Positions 9,001-17,649 of a stretch of DNA of 32,810 bases are shown here, piece after piece. The notes beneath the pieces are model-generated. The model saw only the letters and a list, made by a program, of their open reading frames with translations, did not search any database and was not told the origin of the DNA. The translations under genes were made by a program, and so were the position numbers. Every line of letters begins with the position of its first letter. Positions within the stretch are counted from its first letter, which is position 1. Source of the stretch: Clostridiales bacterium (lineage in GTDB: Bacteria; Bacillota; Clostridia; Oscillospirales; Oscillospiraceae); the NCBI GenBank assembly GCA_012838665.1, contig DUOX01000043.1:1-32810 (forward strand), in the 5' to 3' direction.

Positions 9001-9554
9001 GTTCAATTCTCAGCGATTTTTCCGCGGAGGACGGGCCCCACAGGCTTACGGATAACCAGATAGTTACCATAGCGGGGATTGTGGCATCGGCCAGCACCCG
9101 CACTACCAGGAACAACAGTCTCATGTCATATATAATGCTGGAGGACGACACCGGGGTTATGGAGCTGATTGCCTTCCAGAGGGCGCTGGACAGCGGCGGG
9201 GGTTATGTCAGAGAAAACGCCCCCCTCATGGTTAAGGGCCGCATTTCCCTGCGGGACGAGAAAGAACCCCAGCTAGTGGTGGATTCAATCCGGCCTCTCA
9301 GCGACCTGGGGCCGATTTCCGAGTTGGAACCGCCTCCGCCCAAAGAGCGCAAACTCTACGTAAAGCTGCCTTCCGCCGGGGACCCGGCCGTGGAACGCCT
9401 TGAAAAGCTGCTTATCATGTTTCCCGGTAACAGTCAGATGGTGCTGTATTTTGAGGATACCAAAAAGAAAATGGGCGCCCGGTGCGTCATTCATGAAGCG
9501 CTGATAGAAGAGCTCGGCGAGATGTTTGGCAGTGAAAATGTAGTGGTTAAATAA
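6087..9554 (+). CDS. dnaE: DNA polymerase III alpha subunit, DnaE type
   Basis: 1155 residues, full length for DnaE. Order: PHP domain with HLHVHSEYSLLDG at the N-terminus; polymerase palm with GPGRGSAAGS near 353; catalytic aspartates in PDIDIDF near 395-400; fingers (LKMDFLGLRNL, VFQLES, YRPGPMDS, YQEQV, MSKKKEKE, NKAHAVSYA); tandem HhH; beta-clamp region; and a C-terminal OB fold (VTIAGIV... MSYIMLEDDTG). There is no exonuclease domain, so it is not PolC. In Firmicutes DnaE usually cooperates with PolC in primer extension on the lagging strand. CAGGAGGT lies 7-8 nt before the ATG. It follows whiA by 80 bp. Confidence 0.98.
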   Translation: MSFVHLHVHSEYSLLDGACRVEELIQRARDLGQTAVAITDHGVMYGAVAFYKAAVAAGIKPIIGCEVYVAPRSRMDKEYEQDKDYSHLILLCKDEVGYKNLCYLVSASFIEGFYIKPRIDWELLKQYSQGLICLSGCIAGAIPRLILQDNYAAAREKALELYDTFGEGNFYLELQYHGIEEEKKAMEGLLRISDETGIPLVLTNDAHYLTREDAYYQDVLMCIQTGKTVNDPDRMKFQGDDFYLKSEEEMGTLFPDRPEAIENTQKIADMCNFKYEFGHYHLPKFRLPEGETDGYTYLRKLCQAGFEKHYGQGTEELRKQLDYELDMIRKMGFVDYFLIVSDFISYAKSRKIPVGPGRGSAAGSMVSYCLNITDVDPIKYKLFFERFLNPERISMPDIDIDFCVNRRGEVIDYVNQKYGTDHVAQIVTFGTMAARAAIRDVGRALDISYAECDAVAKQVPSALNIKLDEALRLSKPLRDFYDGDERLRSLIDTARALEGMPRHASTHAAGVVITERPLYEYVPLAKNDEAVVCQFPMTTLEELGLLKMDFLGLRNLTVLEMAAEQVRRRIPDFQVEDIPEDDPAVFDMLTAGRTSGVFQLESTGMTNVCMSLKPRSIEDITAIIALYRPGPMDSIPRFIECKNNPSRIRYKHPLLEPILNVTYGCIVYQEQVIEIFRRLAGFSLGQADMIRRAMSKKKEKEILKERAAFIYGDPERNIPGAMANGVPEDIAGSIYDEILDFANYAFNKAHAVSYAIISYRTAYMKCHHTREYMAALLTSVLDNSTKVAEYITECREYGITLLPPDINESDADFAVVGDNIRFGLAAVKNVGRGFVRSLMEDRRLNGKFTAFDEFCRRMYGKELNRRAVESLIRAGAFDSLGYKRRQLLQVVDKVIEGVAAEGHKNIEGQLDLFGLDSGFEEPPSTLVLPDVPEFSPQEMMAMEKETTGLYLSGHPMDQYRDAARKAGAVPIGSILSDFSAEDGPHRLTDNQIVTIAGIVASASTRTTRNNSLMSYIMLEDDTGVMELIAFQRALDSGGGYVRENAPLMVKGRISLRDEKEPQLVVDSIRPLSDLGPISELEPPPPKERKLYVKLPSAGDPAVERLEKLLIMFPGNSQMVLYFEDTKKKMGARCVIHEALIEELGEMFGSENVVVK

Positions 9555-9564
9555 TTTAAAAACC

Positions 9565-9595
9565 AGAACCATTTCTTTTCAAAAGAAATGGTTCT
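9565..9595. repeat. 31-bp perfect palindrome between dnaE and addB
   Basis: Two 15-bp arms (AGAACCATTTCTTTT and its exact complement) around a single C. The + strand has no U-tract after it. The - strand reads straight into GGTTTTTAAATT, so it resembles a terminator for transcripts running against dnaE and addB. No - strand gene is seen nearby. Confidence 0.85.
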
Positions 9596-9622
9596 AAATC
9601 ATATAATCCGGGAGGGAAGAGC

Positions 9623-12600
9623 TTGCTGAAGCTTATATTGGGCAGGGCGGGAAGCGGAAAAACTGCCCGTATTATGGAGGAGATTAAACAGGGCGTGGAC
9701 AGCCGAAGGCCAGGGCTTATCCTGCTGGTGCCGGAGCAATACAGCCACGAGGCGGAGCGGGAACTGTGCAGGGTATGCGGCGACGCCATGAGCCTATATG
9801 CCGAGGTTTTGAGTTTTACCCGGCTGGCAAGCCGTGTGGAGGCGGAAGTGGGCGGCGGCGCAAAGCTTTTGGATAAGGGCGGTCGCATGCTTTGCATGGC
9901 CCTGTCGGTGGATGCGGCGGCTTCCAGACTGCGCCTGTACGGACAGGCTAGGCGCAGCCCGGAACTGCAGGAAAGCCTGCTTAACGCAGTAGATGAGCTG
10001 AAGAGTTCCTGCGTCAATTCCGAGGCGCTGCTGGCGGCCTCGGAAAAGGCCTTTGGCTCTCTGGGCGACAAGCTCTGGGATTTATCCCTTATACTGGGCT
10101 CGTATGACGCCATTCTGGCCAGAAGCGGCGTCGACCCGTCGGACAGGCTCACCCGGCTGGCAGAGAACATCCACCACAGCAGTATTGGGGAGGGGAGCCG
10201 CATTTATATTGACGGCTTTACGGACTTCACCGCCCAGGAAATGCTGGTAATAAGAGCGTTTCTCCGGAGTGGGGCGGAGCTGACTGTCTGCCTGAACTGC
10301 GAAAGTTTGGAGGAGGGCAGCGAGGTTTTTGAAATTTCGAGGCGCTCTGCCCTGGCCCTGCTGCGTTTGGCCAAGGAATGCGGAAGCGAATCTGAAATCG
10401 AATATATGCCAGACAGAGGATCTGATAAGTCCTCCGGCCTGGTGTTTTTGGAGGAGAACCTTTTTAGCTATACCTCGGAGCGGTTTGATGATAAGGAGAG
10501 TAACATAGAGCTTTACCTGGCTGACGGCATTGTGGCAGAATGTGAGCTGGCTGCGGCCAAGGCTTTGGAGCTTGTAAGGGAAAGGGACTGCCGCTGGCGG
10601 GACATTTCCATTGCCGTCCGGGGTTTTGAGGAATACCGGCCGGTTTTGGAAAGTGTTTTTGAACGCTACGGCGTACCCCTTTACATGAGCCGGAAAAGCG
10701 ATATACTGCAAAAGCCCCTGCCCGCCCTGATTCTCTCAGCCTTTGAGATAATAACCGGGGGTTGGAACTACGACGCGGTGTTCAGCTATCTGAAAACGGG
10801 CCTTGTGGGCATATCTCCCGAGGACTGCGACTTGCTTGAAAACTATGTGCTCCTATGGAGTATCCGGGGCAATGCCTGGACAAAGCCCGAGGATTGGGCC
10901 CTTAACCCCCAGGGCTACGGCGGCGAAGAAACGGAGGAAACCGCCCGAATCCTTAAAAAGATTAATGCCCTGCGCAGGCAGGTGGCGGGGCCTTTGGCCC
11001 GCCTGCAGGAGCGCGGCAGGGCGGCCAGAACCGCCCGGGAGCAGGTTATGGCTCTCAGCGGCTTTTTTGACGAAATAGACCTGCAGGGGAATCTGCGGCG
11101 GCGGGCAGGGGAACTTAAGGAAAAAGGCCGGCTTGCCCTGGCGGCCGAGTATGTTCAGCTTTGGGACATAGTGGTAAACGCGCTGGAACAGTGCGCCGAA
11201 ATACTGGGCGACGCACAACTGGAGCAGGAGAGCTTTGCCCGGTTCTGGGCCCTAATGCTGTCCAGCTACGACGTGGGCACCATCCCCATATCTTTGGACC
11301 GCGTTTCCGCAGGGGATATGGACCGGATGCGCCGCAGGCATATAAAGCATCTGATAATTCTGGGCGCCTCGGACCAGCGCTTGCCTCGGATTGCGGAAGA
11401 CAGCGGCATATTTTCCGCCGACGAGCGGGAGGAGCTTATGCAGCTTGGCCTTGATTTGGGAGGAACGGGAGAGGAAAAGCTCCTGCGGGAATTCTGTCTG
11501 ATATACAACTGCCTGAGCCTGCCTTCGGAGACCCTTATCATGACATGTCCGGCCTATGACACCGAGGGGGATGAGTCCCGCCCGTCATTTGTAATGAACC
11601 GTATTGCCCTCCTTTTCGGAAAGCCCCTGCTGGCCCCCGACAGGGAGATGATAAAAACCTCCGCCCCGGCTCCGGCCTTTGAGCTGGCGGTTATGGAAGG
11701 CAACACTCCCCGGTCGGCGGCCGCAAGAAAGTATTTTCTTTCCGACCCAGAGTGTAAAGCCCGTCTGGAAGACCTCAAGGAGGCCGCCAAGGCCGCCCGG
11801 GGCAGGCTCTCGCCGGCGGCGGTGAAGCTCCTCTATGGGGAAAAGCTCCGGCTGTCCGCCTCCCGTGTGGACGCCTTCTCCTCCTGCCGTTTTGCCTATT
11901 TTCTGCAGTACGGGCTAAGGCTGAAACCCCGGAAGCCCGCGGGTTTTAACCCCCCGGAGATGGGCAGCTTCATGCACTACGTGCTGGAGGGCGTGTCCGG
12001 TGAGGCCTTGAAGCAGGGGGGCTTTGGCAGCCTTGACGAAAGGCGGCTTCGCGAGCTTACGGATAAATATGTGGAGAAATATGTCCACGAGGAACTAAAC
12101 GACTTCCGGGAACGTTCCGCCAGGTTTATATACCTGTTCCGGCGCCTTAGCAAAACGGTGCGGCAGGTGGTATCCGACATGGCCCAGGAGCTGAAGGCGT
12201 CGAATTTTGTACCCCTTGACTTTGAACTGGACTTCTCCGGCGGCGATGGCAAGCTGCCCCCCGTAATCATAGGCGAGGGAGAGGAACAGCTGGCCATAAC
12301 GGGTATTGCCGACCGGGTGGATGGCTGGATTTCGGATGGGAAGCTCTATATCCGGGTGGTGGACTATAAAACGGGGAAGAAAAACTTTTCCCTGTCGGAC
12401 GTATGGTACGGCATGGGCCTGCAGATGTTGATGTATCTGTTCACGCTGGAGCGGTTGGGTCCTAAGCTGTACGGGCATGAGATAATTCCCGCCGGCGTCC
12501 TCTACGTTCCTGCCCGGGACGTTCTCGTAACGGCCTCTGGAAACATCAGCGATGAAGATATAATCAGGGAAAAAGCCAAGTCTTTACGGCGTAGCGGCCT

Positions 12601-12970
12601 GGTTTTAGACAATCCCGAGGTTATTGCCGCCATGGAGAAGGGCGAAGAGTTCAGGTTTTTGCCGGTCAAATTCAACAAGAACGGCGAAATCGTGGGGGGC
12701 AGCCTGGCCTCTCTTGAGCAGTTGGGGAAGCTCAGCCGTTTCATTGATAGGACCCTGCGGGAAATGGCTGGGGAGCTGCGCCGGGGCAGCATAGCCGCGG
12801 ACCCATATTTCCGGGGGCAGCAGGAAAACGCCTGCCTGTGGTGTGACTATATTGATGCCTGCCATTTTGACGAGGCCCGCGACAAGCGGCGCTACCTGTC
12901 CAAACTCAAGCCCCCCGAGGCCTGGAGCAGGATAGAAAAGGTGACAAATACGGATAAGGAGATGACATGA
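9623..12970 (+). CDS. addB: ATP-dependent helicase/deoxyribonuclease subunit B
   Basis: 1115 residues. Partner of AddA in double-strand-break end processing and Chi-regulated recombination, the Firmicute counterpart of RecBCD. The P-loop GRAGSGKT is at residues 7-14, followed by PEQYSHEAE. A RecB-type nuclease domain is at the C-terminus (ITGIADRVDGW, VVDYKTGKK). Four cysteines of the iron-sulfur cluster are visible: one in CRFAYFLQYGL near 755 and three in CLWCDYIDAC near 1070-1079. Translation starts at TTG 9623, with GGAGGGA about 6 nt upstream. Its stop is 1 nt before the addA ATG, so the two are translationally coupled. Confidence 0.96.
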   Translation: MLKLILGRAGSGKTARIMEEIKQGVDSRRPGLILLVPEQYSHEAERELCRVCGDAMSLYAEVLSFTRLASRVEAEVGGGAKLLDKGGRMLCMALSVDAAASRLRLYGQARRSPELQESLLNAVDELKSSCVNSEALLAASEKAFGSLGDKLWDLSLILGSYDAILARSGVDPSDRLTRLAENIHHSSIGEGSRIYIDGFTDFTAQEMLVIRAFLRSGAELTVCLNCESLEEGSEVFEISRRSALALLRLAKECGSESEIEYMPDRGSDKSSGLVFLEENLFSYTSERFDDKESNIELYLADGIVAECELAAAKALELVRERDCRWRDISIAVRGFEEYRPVLESVFERYGVPLYMSRKSDILQKPLPALILSAFEIITGGWNYDAVFSYLKTGLVGISPEDCDLLENYVLLWSIRGNAWTKPEDWALNPQGYGGEETEETARILKKINALRRQVAGPLARLQERGRAARTAREQVMALSGFFDEIDLQGNLRRRAGELKEKGRLALAAEYVQLWDIVVNALEQCAEILGDAQLEQESFARFWALMLSSYDVGTIPISLDRVSAGDMDRMRRRHIKHLIILGASDQRLPRIAEDSGIFSADEREELMQLGLDLGGTGEEKLLREFCLIYNCLSLPSETLIMTCPAYDTEGDESRPSFVMNRIALLFGKPLLAPDREMIKTSAPAPAFELAVMEGNTPRSAAARKYFLSDPECKARLEDLKEAAKAARGRLSPAAVKLLYGEKLRLSASRVDAFSSCRFAYFLQYGLRLKPRKPAGFNPPEMGSFMHYVLEGVSGEALKQGGFGSLDERRLRELTDKYVEKYVHEELNDFRERSARFIYLFRRLSKTVRQVVSDMAQELKASNFVPLDFELDFSGGDGKLPPVIIGEGEEQLAITGIADRVDGWISDGKLYIRVVDYKTGKKNFSLSDVWYGMGLQMLMYLFTLERLGPKLYGHEIIPAGVLYVPARDVLVTASGNISDEDIIREKAKSLRRSGLVLDNPEVIAAMEKGEEFRFLPVKFNKNGEIVGGSLASLEQLGKLSRFIDRTLREMAGELRRGSIAADPYFRGQQENACLWCDYIDACHFDEARDKRRYLSKLKPPEAWSRIEKVTNTDKEMT

Positions 12971-12971
12971 G

Positions 12972-15900
12972 ATGGCCGAAATAAAGCTTACGCCCAGCCA
13001 GGAGCTGGCGGTGAAAACCCGCGGCAGCGCGCTGCTGGTCTCTGCCGCAGCCGGAAGCGGCAAGACCCGGGTGCTGGTAGAGCGGCTCATGTCATATGTG
13101 ACCGACAGGGAGAACCCCAGAGACATTGACACATTCCTCATTATTACATATACCCGCGCCGCAGCCGCGGAATTGCGGAGCCGGATTCTGGGCGAGCTGG
13201 ACAAGCGCCTTGCCGCCGACCCCGGAAACAGGCGCCTCCGGCGCCAGTCCGCTTTGTGCTACGGGGCGCAGATAGGCACCATACACAACTTTTGTACCAG
13301 GGTGATAAGGGAAAACTGCCACCTTTTAGGGCTTGTCCCGGACTTTAAAGTCATGGAGGAGGACAGGGGGGAGCAGATTAAAGCGTCGGTTCTGGAAAAG
13401 CTGCTGGAAGACGCCTATGAGAACATAGACAGAGATGAAGGTTTCCGCCTGCTGGTGGACACAGTAGGGACAGGCCGGGATGACTCCCGTCTCTCCGAGA
13501 TTATTCTATCCCTGTACGAAAGCATGCGGAGCCACGCCTATCCCAGGGATTGGGCACAGGAGCAGATAAAAGCCATGGACCCGTCCCATACCACGGACGC
13601 GGGGGATACCATATGGGGAAAACACCTGCTGAGGATAGCCGCCTCCACGGCAGATTACTGGATACGGGAACTGGACAGGCTTTTGAGTGTAATATACTCT
13701 GGCGAGGAAAACAAGCCTCTTGCCAAAGCCTATGGTGAAAGCATAGCCGAGACGGCGGAGGCAATCCGATATTTACGCCGTGCCCTGGAGGGGGAATGGG
13801 ATGAAGCGGCGGAATACCTGCCCATACCCTTTCCCCGACTTAACAGCCTGCGAAATTTTCAAAATAAGGTACTGCAGGAGCATATCAAAGCCCGGCGCAA
13901 TGCCTGCAAAAAGGATATGGAGGCTCTTGCCAAGCTTTTTTCCGATAAATCTCCACAGCTTATAGGGGACATGGAAAAAACCCGTCCGGCCATGGAGACC
14001 CTGCTGCGTCTCACCCTGGATTTTGACACCGCGTATTCCAGGGAAAAGCGCCGGCTTGGCCTTTTGGATTTCTCCGATTTGGAGCACCTGGCAGTAAGGC
14101 TGCTGGTGGACAGGGAGAGTGGCGCCCCGACCTGGCTGGCGGTAGAGCTCAGCCAGAAATATACGGAAATAATGATAGACGAATATCAGGACGTGAACGC
14201 CGTCCAGGAGCTCATCTTTAAAGCCGTGTCCCGCAGCGGGCGTAACCTTTTTATGGTGGGAGACGTGAAACAGTCCATTTACCGTTTCCGTCTTGCGGAC
14301 CCGGGGATTTTTATTGATAAATACATGCGCTATACGGATATCCAAATCCCTCTCAATGACGATTCCCCGGTTTCTCTCATACCCCCGGAGAAGGGCACGG
14401 AGATGGGAATTTCTGACCTCAATATCACGGAAGAGGGGCGGCGGGTGCTGCTTCAGGAAAATTTCCGCTCTCGGGCATCAGTGCTAAAGGCAGTAAATCA
14501 TGTATTTGAGAATATTATGTCAACCGAACTGGGTGAGCTGGATTACGACGAAAACGCTGCGCTGAAACCCGGTGCCCAATACCCTGAAGGGGACTGTCCT
14601 GTCGAGTTGGACATTTTAGCCCTGCCGGAGGAAGAAGACGAGGAAAGCCCTCACAAGACGGAAGTTGAAGCGGAGTACGTGGCCCGCCGGATACGGGAGC
14701 TTATGGAAATGGGGACTGCGGTATATGAAAACGGTGCAGCCCGGCCCCTGGATTACGGGGATATAGTCATACTCCTGCGCTCTCCAAACTCCAGCGGCCA
14801 AGCCTACAGGCGGGCCCTGGCCGCCCGTGGCATACCCGTTCTGGCGGAGCAGGGGGGAGGATTTTTCACCTCTTTGGAAATTTCCGTCATGATTTCCCTG
14901 CTGGCAATTATAGACAACCCGCATCAGGATGTGCCTCTTATTTCTGTGCTTCGTTCACCTTTATTTGGCCTTACACCGGACGAACTTGCCCTTATCCGGA
15001 CCTATGACAGGGCGGGCGACTTCTTCAATGCCTTAAAAGCGGCCTCGGAGGAAAACCCAAAGGGCCGGGCTTTTCTGGAAAAGCTCCACGAATTGAGGGA
15101 AGCTGCGCCGGATATGTCTGTTGACGGCCTGATTTGGCATATCTACAATCAGCTTGACATCATAGCCCTCACCTGCGCCATGAGAGACGGGGAGACAGGC
15201 AGGGAGAATCTGATGCTCCTGCTGGAATACGCCCGTAAATTTGAGGAAAACGGATACCGGGGCCTGTTCAGGTTTGTGGCCTGGCTCCGCCGGCTGGCAG
15301 AAAGAGGGGAGGAGCCCAGAGTCGGCGCTGCCAGGCCCGGTTCGGCGGTGCGGATAATGAGTATACACAAGTCAAAGGGCCTGGAGTTTCCGGTGGTGTT
15401 TTTGTCGGACACCGCAAGGTGGTTTAATAAAAATGATTTAAGGCGGAGGGTTCTTGTCCATCCTGAGTTGGGTCTTGGGCCTAATCTGACTGATGTGGAA
15501 AGGGGTCTGGAGTATCCCACTCTGGCCAGGAGGGCTATTAAAAGACGCAAAGAAACAGAGAGCCTCTCTGAGGAGATGAGAATCCTCTATGTGGCCATGA
15601 CCAGAGCAAGGGAGAGATTGTTTATTACCAGTGCCTTTAAGGACCCGGAAAAACTCATCTCTAAGCTGAGCGAGGGCCTGAGCAGGCCCTTGTCCCCCCG
15701 GGTGCTTGAAGGCGCACTTTCCCCCGCCCATTGGCTTATCCAGGCTGCGCTACTTGACGAAGAGGGAATTATGAAGTTCAATATCGTCAACATAGGCAAA
15801 GACGGGGCAGAGCAGGCGGAAAAGAGCGCGGATACGAGCCTTCAGGCGGATAATGGAAAAGAAAAACAAACGGCCGAGGCCTCCGATGACGTTGAAAGGA

Positions 15901-16613
15901 AATATCAGGAGCTTGCCCGCCGGCTGGACTATGTGTATCCCCACGCTCCTGCCGTGGAGCTGCCCTCCAAGCTGACGGCCACTGAGATGAAGGGAAGAAC
16001 CATTCCTGCCGAAATGGCGGAAGAGGCGGAGAGGCTGAACGTGGAAGAAATGGACTTCAGCTTCCGCCGCCCGGATTTTATGAAGAAGGAGACGCCCCTT
16101 ACGGGGACAGAACAAGGCACCGCGACTCACGCAGTCATGCAGCACATAGATTTTTCCCGCACGGGCAGCTTGGAGGAAATCGCTGAAGAAATCTCCCGCC
16201 TTGCCGCTATAGGCCATATTACGGAAAAAGAGGCCCAGGCCGTAGACCAACAGGCAGTTTTGAGCTTTTTCCGCTCCGAGTTGGGGGCGCGGGTGCTAAA
16301 GGCGGATAAGGTGTTCCGAGAGTTCAGGTTTTCCCTGCTTTGTCCCGCCGAGCACTATTTTGAGGCGGAACCGGGAGAGGAAATATTATTGCAGGGCGTG
16401 GTAGACTGCTGTATTGAGGAAGCAGGAGAGTTAACAATAATAGATTATAAAACAGATTATGTAAATCAATCTAACATTAACGAGCGTATCGGACTGTATT
16501 CTGGCCAGCTTCGGACATATGCCGCAGCCATGAAGCGTATTACCGGAAAACCTGTGAAGCAGGCTGTCATATATTTTCTCAGGGCCGGTATTCCCGCCGA
16601 GGTGGCTATTTGA
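12972..16613 (+). CDS. addA: ATP-dependent helicase/nuclease subunit A
   Basis: 1213 residues. UvrD-family superfamily 1 helicase with a C-terminal RecB nuclease. Walker A AAAGSGKT at 25-32, TYTRAAAAELRSRI (motif Ia), IDEYQDVN near 400 (motif II), GDVKQSIYRFR (motif III), QENFRS (IV), MSIHKSKGLEFPVVF (V) and LYVAMTRARERLF (VI). The nuclease has GVVDCC and IIDYKTDYV near 1155. Residues about 930-980 form a hydrophilic, low-complexity linker between helicase and nuclease parts. AAGGAG lies inside the end of addB. No terminator is seen after the stop; a new promoter for rpmE follows. Confidence 0.97.
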   Translation: MAEIKLTPSQELAVKTRGSALLVSAAAGSGKTRVLVERLMSYVTDRENPRDIDTFLIITYTRAAAAELRSRILGELDKRLAADPGNRRLRRQSALCYGAQIGTIHNFCTRVIRENCHLLGLVPDFKVMEEDRGEQIKASVLEKLLEDAYENIDRDEGFRLLVDTVGTGRDDSRLSEIILSLYESMRSHAYPRDWAQEQIKAMDPSHTTDAGDTIWGKHLLRIAASTADYWIRELDRLLSVIYSGEENKPLAKAYGESIAETAEAIRYLRRALEGEWDEAAEYLPIPFPRLNSLRNFQNKVLQEHIKARRNACKKDMEALAKLFSDKSPQLIGDMEKTRPAMETLLRLTLDFDTAYSREKRRLGLLDFSDLEHLAVRLLVDRESGAPTWLAVELSQKYTEIMIDEYQDVNAVQELIFKAVSRSGRNLFMVGDVKQSIYRFRLADPGIFIDKYMRYTDIQIPLNDDSPVSLIPPEKGTEMGISDLNITEEGRRVLLQENFRSRASVLKAVNHVFENIMSTELGELDYDENAALKPGAQYPEGDCPVELDILALPEEEDEESPHKTEVEAEYVARRIRELMEMGTAVYENGAARPLDYGDIVILLRSPNSSGQAYRRALAARGIPVLAEQGGGFFTSLEISVMISLLAIIDNPHQDVPLISVLRSPLFGLTPDELALIRTYDRAGDFFNALKAASEENPKGRAFLEKLHELREAAPDMSVDGLIWHIYNQLDIIALTCAMRDGETGRENLMLLLEYARKFEENGYRGLFRFVAWLRRLAERGEEPRVGAARPGSAVRIMSIHKSKGLEFPVVFLSDTARWFNKNDLRRRVLVHPELGLGPNLTDVERGLEYPTLARRAIKRRKETESLSEEMRILYVAMTRARERLFITSAFKDPEKLISKLSEGLSRPLSPRVLEGALSPAHWLIQAALLDEEGIMKFNIVNIGKDGAEQAEKSADTSLQADNGKEKQTAEASDDVERKYQELARRLDYVYPHAPAVELPSKLTATEMKGRTIPAEMAEEAERLNVEEMDFSFRRPDFMKKETPLTGTEQGTATHAVMQHIDFSRTGSLEEIAEEISRLAAIGHITEKEAQAVDQQAVLSFFRSELGARVLKADKVFREFRFSLLCPAEHYFEAEPGEEILLQGVVDCCIEEAGELTIIDYKTDYVNQSNINERIGLYSGQLRTYAAAMKRITGKPVKQAVIYFLRAGIPAEVAI

Positions 16614-16679
16614 GTGAGGAGCCTAGTTTTTGTTTTACAGTATGAAAAATCAGTTTAATATGAAATTTCTAAAAAAATG

Positions 16680-16708
16680 TTGCAAAAATGAAATCTCTGT
16701 GCTACAAT
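16680..16708 (+). promoter_or_regulatory. Sigma-A promoter of rpmE
   Basis: TTGCAA, 17-nt spacer, TACAAT, in an AT-rich 157-bp gap. Transcription would start near 16715, giving a leader of about 55 nt. No hairpin or riboswitch was seen in this leader. Confidence 0.7.
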
Positions 16709-16770
16709 ACCTCTTGCGCTTTATGAATACATGAAACATATACTCCCACTCGAGAAAGAGGTGAACATAG

Positions 16771-16968
16771 ATGAAGGAAGGAATCCATCCCAAGTATTAT
16801 CAGACCACCATTCGGTGCGCCTGTGGTGAGGTTATAGAGACCGGTTCAACCAGGAAGGACATTAACGTGGAGATTTGTTCCAAGTGTCACCCCTTCTTTA
16901 CTGGCAAGCAGAAGCTGGTAGACACCAGCGGCCGTGTCGAGAAGTTTAACAAGAAATTCGGCCTGTAA
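16771..16968 (+). CDS. rpmE: 50S ribosomal protein L31, zinc-binding form
   Basis: 65 residues: [10 protein letters not shown] at the start, CAC at 16-18, [24 protein letters not shown] at the end. The CxC plus CxxC set is the zinc-binding (C+) form; the zinc-independent paralogue is not in this window. The ribosome site GAGGTG lies 7 nt before the ATG. It is transcribed alone between its own promoter and a strong terminator. Confidence 0.98.
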   Translation: MKEGIHPKYYQTTIRCACGEVIETGSTRKDINVEICSKCHPFFTGKQKLVDTSGRVEKFNKKFGL

Positions 16969-16983
16969 TAACCGCCATGCCTG

Positions 16984-17012
16984 ACCCCGCGCCATTTTGG
17001 CGCGGGGTTTTT
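16984..17012 (+). terminator. Intrinsic terminator of rpmE
   Basis: Ten-bp stem ACCCCGCGCC / GGCGCGGGGT with loop ATTTT, running straight into TTTT then GAC. Textbook form. Confidence 0.92.
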
Positions 17013-17022
17013 GACATTGTCC

Positions 17023-17071
17023 TTGAACATTTATGGCGTATAACGTTATAATAATATTATAGTATAGCGTA
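17023..17071 (+). promoter_or_regulatory. Promoter with overlapping repeats ahead of the flavin-reductase gene
   Basis: TTGAAC (17023-17028), 18-nt spacer, TATAAT (17047-17052). The -10 lies in a dyad TATAAT-AAT-ATTATA (17047-17061). A direct repeat GTATARCGTWA (17038-17048 and 17062-17072) brackets it with a 24-bp period. Such symmetry over the -10 and start site suggests an operator for a repressor; the regulator is not identifiable here. Confidence 0.5.
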
Positions 17072-17103
17072 ACATTAACATTATTGTGAAAGGACGGTAG
17101 TCT

Positions 17104-17610
17104 ATGCCCTTAGTCAAGTTTAACCATGAAGAGATGACCGACAATGTTTTTAGACTTATCGGCGAGAGATGGATGCTCATAACAGCAGGGGATAGGGAGG
17201 GGTTCAACACCATGACCGCCAGCTGGGGCGGTCTGGGGGTGCTTTGGGGCATGCACGTAGCCACCTGTTATATCCGTCCCCAGCGGTATACCTACGGCTT
17301 TATGGAGAAGGGCGAGTACTATACTTTAAGTTTCTATCCGGAGAGTTTCAGAAAACAGCTTGCTCTTTGCGGCTCAAAAAGCGGGCGCGACATAGATAAG
17401 GTGAAGGAGTGTGGCTTTACTCCGGCTTTAACCCCGGAAGGGGCCGTATACTTTGAGGAGGCGGAGCTTGTGATGGTCTGCAAAAAAATATATTTTACAG
17501 ACTTTGACCCCGCTCATTTTCTGGATGAAAGAATAGCCGGGCAGTACCATCCGGACGATTATCACCGGCTGTATATTGGGGAAATCGTAGGAGCCTATAG
17601 AAAGGCATAG
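17104..17610 (+). CDS. Flavin reductase family protein (FMN-binding split barrel)
   Basis: 168 residues. The pattern GERWMLITAGDREGFNTMTASWGGLGVLWG, followed by CYIRPQRYTYGFME and YYTLSFYPESFRKQL, fits the flavin reductase-like / flavoredoxin-type FMN-binding split barrel. Such proteins bind FMN and reduce flavins or small electron acceptors in the cytoplasm; the substrate cannot be read from sequence. It has its own promoter with possible operator repeats. The ribosome site AAAGGA is modest. hflX follows 39 bp later with no terminator between, so the two may share a transcript. Confidence 0.85.
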   Translation: MPLVKFNHEEMTDNVFRLIGERWMLITAGDREGFNTMTASWGGLGVLWGMHVATCYIRPQRYTYGFMEKGEYYTLSFYPESFRKQLALCGSKSGRDIDKVKECGFTPALTPEGAVYFEEAELVMVCKKIYFTDFDPAHFLDERIAGQYHPDDYHRLYIGEIVGAYRKA

Positions 17611-17649
17611 ATTATCGCCGCAATTAACGATGAAAAGGATTGATATACA

